Of a stretch of DNA of 64,000 nucleotides, positions 60,616-64,000 are shown one piece after another. This DNA comes from UBA10364 sp049611965. Lineage in GTDB: Bacteria; Bacteroidota; Bacteroidia; Flavobacteriales; Schleiferiaceae. Position 1 is the stretch's first letter. Every line of letters begins with the position of its first letter. The notes beneath the pieces are model-generated. The model worked only from the letters and a program-made list of their open reading frames with translations, searched no databases and was not told where the DNA came from. The translations under genes and the position numbers were made by a program. The stretch lies in the NCBI GenBank assembly GCA_049611965.1, contig JBMZBC010000002.1, positions 1 through 64,000 on the forward strand, written 5' to 3'.

Positions 60616-61977
60616 TTATCTATATCTAAATTTCTGGAACCACTTGTCGTTCAAAGTGATACCTAGATTGAAATTCCAATAATCTTCGCGGAGGTTCGCT
60701 GAGTTTCCATCCCATCTTTGACCTCTCCCCATACTTATATTCAAAAAGCTTGCCTTTTGTTCACCAGGCGCTAAAGATCTGTAGATCACTGGGAAGCTTA
60801 TGCCGGCATTAAACTCACGTGAGGTATAGCCTACACCATCCCATTGGTATTGTCCAACTTCCTGAAATGCACCAATGCGGTAGCGTGCTAGCACAAAGTA
60901 GTTTCTGCTTCTTCCAAGCGCCGGAAAGCAGTAGGCAGGCACAATCGCTGCACCAAAACTCATGCGCTCGCTGTTGAGCATTGTTGCTCCGGGGTCAATA
61001 CCTCCGTTTGGAATGAATGATCTGAATTCGTCCCAGTTAGTCACGCGGTAATCCACCAATATGTCCCAAGCGTTGATTGGAGAATTATTGACGTTTTTGG
61101 TAAAGCCAATCCCCACACCATAACTGGACGGTAGTACGGCGCGACCTTGTTCACTTAAATCGTAAAAGAGCGTATCAACTACAGATTCCACGATCCCGCT
61201 GTTGATGAAGGTGTATTGTGTAGAGATTTGACGCGCATTAAGATCTTGACCTAAAGCGTAAACGCCACCGGCCGTGATGCGGTATTCACCAAATTCGAAT
61301 TTAAGCTGTGTTCCTAAATCAAAAGTGAAATCACTAATACCTGTTCTTCGCGAATTACTTACCGACAAGAAATCCGGATCAGCAATGATGGTTTTATTGC
61401 TTTCGTCGATCTCACCAAAAATGTATTTAGCATTGGCCCCCACAGAAATCCATTTAAATGGCTGTGCAGCAAGTCCAAAAGTGAATTTATCGTAACCGCC
61501 TTTACCAATTGAACGGTATTCATATACGCCAAAATCGTCCGATGAATCGGCCACGCTAATGCTGTATCCTTTCGCTGCCAATGGACTTACAGAAAAAGAG
61601 CCTGCGAAATACTCGTTGAATTTGAAACCAAATCCGAAGTAATCGTAGTAGGTGTTAAAATTCGTCTGATCAATGTCCTCGTCTGTTATTCGGTGTCTAA
61701 AAGATCGATGCGCACCACTCATTTCTAAAGTGGCGAAATCCATGTTTGTGTATCCCGCAGGGTTCAGCATATTGATCGAGAAGCGATCAACATTAGCAAT
61801 TCCCGTCCCGCCCATAGCGAGATAATTTGGAGTAATTCCAAAGGATGTTTCACCAAAACCGTTGATACTTAACGGACTTACTGAGTTGGTCTGAGCAGCT
61901 ACACTACCTGGTACCACTAGGCTCAGCGCAAAAAGTGTGGCTGAAAGAAGAGCTTTAAAGCGTACCGTTTTCGGCAT
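60616..61977 (-). CDS. OmpP1/FadL-like outer-membrane protein
   Basis: A 453-residue outer-membrane beta-barrel: signal peptide about 1-28 (to VAAQ), then SPLSINGFGETSFGITPNYLAMGGTGIANVDRFSINMLNPAGYTNMDFATLEMSG, the FadL/OmpP1 N-terminal hatch pattern (N-x-P-A-G), and long alternating strands such as DKFTFGLAAQPFKWISVGANAKYIFGEID. The family carries hydrophobic compounds across the outer membrane; the substrate here is unknown. ATG 61977 lies inside the coaX coding sequence (23-base overlap); a longer frame upstream of it is less likely. Followed by the TPR gene. Confidence 0.85.
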   Translation of the reverse strand: MPKTVRFKALLSATLFALSLVVPGSVAAQTNSVSPLSINGFGETSFGITPNYLAMGGTGIANVDRFSINMLNPAGYTNMDFATLEMSGAHRSFRHRITDEDIDQTNFNTYYDYFGFGFKFNEYFAGSFSVSPLAAKGYSISVADSSDDFGVYEYRSIGKGGYDKFTFGLAAQPFKWISVGANAKYIFGEIDESNKTIIADPDFLSVSNSRRTGISDFTFDLGTQLKFEFGEYRITAGGVYALGQDLNARQISTQYTFINSGIVESVVDTLFYDLSEQGRAVLPSSYGVGIGFTKNVNNSPINAWDILVDYRVTNWDEFRSFIPNGGIDPGATMLNSERMSFGAAIVPAYCFPALGRSRNYFVLARYRIGAFQEVGQYQWDGVGYTSREFNAGISFPVIYRSLAPGEQKASFLNISMGRGQRWDGNSANLREDYWNFNLGITLNDKWFQKFRYR

Positions 61978-62656
61978 AATAATCGTAGAGGCGCCTAATG
62001 GCATGTAGTTCATAATTAACGGGTGCAAATATGTAGTTTTTTAGGGGCTTAGGCAAACGTTCTGAATGACCTCCGCAAATAAGGACTTCATTTAGTTTGA
62101 AAGTTGAAGTATAGTCGGCAATCATTCCTTCCATTTCTTTCTGCAATGCTATATCTACACCGGCTTGCAAACTACCTTCGGTATCTGAACCCAACAACGC
62201 TGAAGTCTCAGAATATTGGATGCGCGGCAAGGCCGCTGTCATCGTATTCATGGCCTCGTATCGCATTTCCCAGCCGGGCGAAATGGCACCGCCTAAAAAC
62301 ACTCCTTCACGGACAACATTGTAGGTGATACAAGTGCCCATAGTAACCAAAAGAAAGTTCTGATGACCTTCAAGAAAATGCGCATTACAAAGCGCCCAAC
62401 GGTCCATTCCCAAAGTAGACATGCTGCTGTACTTGGATGCTAACGGCCATACATCATCTTCCTTCAATAGGCGAATAGACTGACTTTGGTCAAAGCGTAA
62501 AGAGGTTGAGCCAGATGCGTATCCAAAAAATTGTCGACGCTCGTTTTCTTTAAGAAAGCCCACGAAATCGTCTTTTGAGAACCTAAGGATTTCATTGGTA
62601 CTGGTGTCCAACACCTTAGCTGTAGTGTTCCCTAGATCAAAAAGTATTGGATTCAT
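61955..62656 (-). CDS. coaX: type III pantothenate kinase
   Basis: A 233-residue ASKHA-fold kinase that phosphorylates pantothenate in CoA synthesis. Signs: N-terminal LFDLGNTTAKV (phosphate 1), STLGMDRWALCNA (the G-x-D-R pantothenate site), VTMGTCITYNVV, GGAISPGWEMRYEAM and ICGGHSERLP. Type III enzymes are CoA-insensitive and need a monovalent cation. It is the first gene of the coaX-porin-TPR operon, while coaD is elsewhere in the window. Confidence 0.93.
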   Translation of the reverse strand: MNPILFDLGNTTAKVLDTSTNEILRFSKDDFVGFLKENERRQFFGYASGSTSLRFDQSQSIRLLKEDDVWPLASKYSSMSTLGMDRWALCNAHFLEGHQNFLLVTMGTCITYNVVREGVFLGGAISPGWEMRYEAMNTMTAALPRIQYSETSALLGSDTEGSLQAGVDIALQKEMEGMIADYTSTFKLNEVLICGGHSERLPKPLKNYIFAPVNYELHAIRRLYDYYAENGTL

Positions 62657-62697
62657 AGTTTTCTCGCCTTAGCAGCGGGCAATTTACCGATTGACCG

Positions 62698-62705
62698 CAA
62701 AAATA
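62698..62705 (-). promoter_or_regulatory. -7 element, coaX operon
   Basis: TATTTTTG on the minus strand is an exact TAnnTTTG match, 41 bases before the coaX ATG. No clear -33. Confidence 0.5.
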
Positions 62706-62750
62706 GTTGACTTTTTTTCGTTAACCCTTTCCCAAATCGGGGAACCCACT

Positions 62751-62758
62751 TATATTTG
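62751..62758 (+). promoter_or_regulatory. -7 element, tRNA-Phe
   Basis: TATATTTG is an exact TAnnTTTG match, 15 bases upstream of the tRNA 5' end. It is divergent from the coaX promoter with a short gap. Confidence 0.6.
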
Positions 62759-62773
62759 CCGTCCTCTTACGGA

Positions 62774-62849
62774 GGTGATGTAGCTCAGTTGGTAGAGCAA
62801 TGGATTGAAAATCCATGTGTCGGCGGTTCGATTCCGTCCATCACCACCA
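62774..62849 (+). tRNA. tRNA-Phe (GAA)
   Basis: A full cloverleaf: acceptor GGTGATG paired with CATCACC, D arm GCTC..GAGC, anticodon stem ATGGA/TCCAT around TTGAAAA (anticodon GAA), variable loop GTGTC, T arm GGCGG TTCGATT CCGTC, and an encoded 3' ACCA. It is 76 bases including the CCA and is followed at once by a terminator. Confidence 0.96.
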
Positions 62850-62851
62850 GC

Positions 62852-62885
62852 AAAAGCCTCTTGGGACTCCAAGAGGCTTTTTTAA
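62852..62885 (+). terminator. intrinsic terminator after tRNA-Phe
   Basis: AAAAGCCTCTTGG, loop GACT, CCAAGAGGCTTTTTT: a 13-bp stem and T run that starts three bases after the tRNA. Confidence 0.93.
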
Positions 62886-62935
62886 TGTCTTTTATAAGCA
62901 TAACGTTGGCAAACTACAACTTCTATACACCAAAC

Positions 62936-62961
62936 TGGTAACCACTCAAATTTGGTTACCA
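62936..62961. repeat. 9-bp inverted repeat
   Basis: TGGTAACCA and TGGTTACCA are perfect 9-bp arms around CTCAAATT, in the gap between the tRNA terminator and the 70-residue gene. No T run follows, so it is not a terminator. An operator, a hairpin element or an att-like site are options. Confidence 0.6.
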
Positions 62962-63096
62962 TTGAAAGACAGTATCGGCAGATGAACACTTTATACTTTG
63001 ATAATCAAAATTTTAGCTGTTGACAAATTATTCACATCTGCGTCAACTAGACTTTTGCAGCATCGATATTTGTAGGTATCCAACAGATAGAGTGTT

Positions 63097-63309
63097 ATGC
63101 ACCCACTGAAGAAAGATGAAGTTGCATTGATTAACAAGATGAAGTTTGAGACGAAGAATGTACTCGAGCACCTCAATCGTGTCGCAGATCAAAGCAAAAA
63201 AATCAATCGAGAAGAGATGGAACGTCGTTTGACAGAACTGTCTCGTTACTCCAAAAAACTTGCGCTACTTCAGCGTGAAATTGACCTTGAAATAGAGCGC
63301 CAAAATTAA
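63097..63309 (+). CDS. small coiled-coil protein, unknown
   Basis: A 70-residue highly charged, all-helical protein (VALINKMKFETKNVLEHLNRVADQSKKINREEMERRLTELSRYSKKLALLQREIDLEIERQN) with heptad-like spacing from about residue 8 to 68. There is no signal peptide or membrane helix and no family I recognise. The frame is intact and follows ATG 63097; a weak -7-like GATATTTG lies at 63065-63072. It lies between tRNA-Phe and a pirin gene. Confidence 0.6.
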   Translation: MHPLKKDEVALINKMKFETKNVLEHLNRVADQSKKINREEMERRLTELSRYSKKLALLQREIDLEIERQN

Positions 63310-63377
63310 AATTTGCTATTCCCGCGAACTTTTTTGAATCTTTGATTGTTGTTATAACAACTAAATACCACATCTCT

Positions 63378-64000
63378 ATGAAACAAGTATTGCATCTCGC
63401 GCATGAACGCGGTAGCGCAAATCACGGGTGGCTTAATAGTCACCACAGCTTCAGCTTTGCCAACTATTACAACCCACAGAAAATGAACTTCGGCTTGTTG
63501 CGTGTTTTAAACGACGATACCGTAGCACCTGGAATGGGTTTTGGTAAGCATCCCCACGACAACATGGAAATTATTTCTATTCCCCTTCAAGGAGACTTAG
63601 AACATGAGGACAGTATGGGAAACAAGGCCGTTATTCGTGAAGGTGAGATTCAAGCCATGAGTGCCGGGACAGGCATTTTTCATAGTGAATACAATGCGAG
63701 TAAATCGGACGAAGTGAAATTCCTTCAGATTTGGATTTTCCCAAGAGAAAAGGATGTTACTCCGCGCTACGATCAAATCCTATTACCCGACCTTTCAAAA
63801 GCCAATACCTTACATCAAGTGCTCAGTCCAAATCCAGATGACGCAGGAATATGGGTACATCAAGACGCCTGGTTCCATATGGGGACTTTCAACCAAGGCG
63901 CTGCACAGTCTTACGGGATAAAACGCGCCAGCAATGGTGTATACGCTTTCATCATTGACGGCTCATTCGAGATTGAAGGTCAAAAACTGAGTAAACGAGA
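63378..64000 (+). CDS. pirin family protein, 5' part
   Basis: The gene leaves the window at the right edge; about 207 residues are present (family length about 230-290). Bicupin features: LRVLNDDTVAPGMGFGKHPHDNMEIISI with the metal-binding H58 and H60, and later MSAGTGIFHSEYN with the remaining His and Glu ligands. Pirins bind Fe and some break down quercetin or bind transcription factors; the role in this organism is unknown. The start is ATG 63378; it has no obvious partner gene in view. Confidence 0.9.
   Translation, partial: MKQVLHLAHERGSANHGWLNSHHSFSFANYYNPQKMNFGLLRVLNDDTVAPGMGFGKHPHDNMEIISIPLQGDLEHEDSMGNKAVIREGEIQAMSAGTGIFHSEYNASKSDEVKFLQIWIFPREKDVTPRYDQILLPDLSKANTLHQVLSPNPDDAGIWVHQDAWFHMGTFNQGAAQSYGIKRASNGVYAFIIDGSFEIEGQKLSKR

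Noticed and set aside
63041..63057. TAGACTTTTG as the promoter of the 70-residue gene
   Set aside because: The spacing between TA and TTTG is too long for TAnnTTTG; GATATTTG at 63065 is a slightly better but still weak candidate.
1..64000. CRISPR arrays, prophage, toxin-antitoxin, restriction-modification or biosynthetic clusters
   Set aside because: No regularly spaced repeats, phage structural genes, paired small toxin genes, methylase/nuclease pairs or NRPS/PKS modules were found; nearly all space is taken by identifiable core genes.

Overview
The window looks like a chromosomal segment of a marine-type member of the Bacteroidota, most likely order Flavobacteriales and possibly near Cryomorphaceae/Schleiferiaceae. 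The evidence is: type IX secretion (T9SS) parts and substrates (PorQ, a PorP/SprF-like barrel, one type A and one type B C-terminal sorting domain); the Bacteroidota -7 promoter element TAnnTTTG before many genes and almost no Shine-Dalgarno sequences; conserved Bacteroidota gene orders (rsfS-ftsH-LUD-cdsA-psd, mreBCD-mrdA-rodA, PASTA protein/rluD opposite ddl/coaD); and TlpA-free, lipoprotein-rich envelope genes. The species cannot be fixed from this window. There is no prophage, CRISPR array, rRNA operon, intact insertion sequence or obvious defence island. It is core genome, packed so tightly that no gap exceeds about 300 bases.

Layout. 1-4.4 kb: the 5' half of an M3 peptidase gene (-), divergent from a copper-exporter operon (copA, a 62-residue HMA protein, a glycosyltransferase). 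4.4-10.3 kb (-): an LPP20-like lipoprotein and an operon PASTA protein - T9SS cargo - RluD-family pseudouridine synthase - di-haem peroxidase - YdeI-like protein. 10.3-13.8 kb: ddl-coaD, a NUDIX gene and pyrE whose start codons share one CATG, and birA. 13.8-18.5 kb (+): rsfS, ftsH, LUD protein, cdsA, psd. 18.5-24.2 kb (-): lon-porQ-cmk and yaaA-barrel protein. 24.3-28.1 kb (+): two large lipoproteins, a MarR regulator with its own palindrome, and a stand-alone IS1-InsA-like zinc/HTH protein. 28.1-34.2 kb (+): acs, then lysA-GNAT-aspartokinase, then an OlsB/GlsB-like acyltransferase. 34.1-37.2 kb (-): rsmA-mgtE-2-hydroxyacid dehydrogenase. 37.3-42.3 kb (+): fbp, mfd, DinB-like. 42.4-45.9 kb (-): a T9SS type B giant-adhesin-like protein and a PorP/SprF-SPOR fusion. 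46-54.8 kb: a GAF protein, an ABC permease (-), purH and the elongasome mreB-mreC-mreD-mrdA-rodA. 54.9-62.7 kb (-): coaX, FadL-like porin, TPR protein, lptC, a 60-residue membrane protein, a CNNM/CorC protein, a SurA/PpiD chaperone. 62.7-64 kb: tRNA-Phe, a 70-residue coiled-coil protein and the start of a pirin gene.

How it works together. Most genes serve the cell envelope: peptidoglycan precursor and elongation (ddl, mreBCD, PBP2, RodA, PASTA protein), phospholipid (cdsA, psd) and amino lipid synthesis, LPS transport (lptC), outer-membrane protein folding (SurA/PpiD-like), quality control (FtsH, Lon) and T9SS surface display. Two transcriptional themes stand out. First, several genes have TAnnTTTG (or a one-base variant) only 4-5 nt before the ATG, which predicts leaderless mRNAs. 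Second, neighbouring genes are joined by TAATG/ATGA/TTGA overlaps, and convergent genes abut or overlap without terminators. The most unusual items are the shared pyrE/NUDIX start, the domesticated-transposase-like regulator upstream of acs, the MarR palindrome, the PorP-SPOR fusion, and a GC-rich palindromic patch inside copA.
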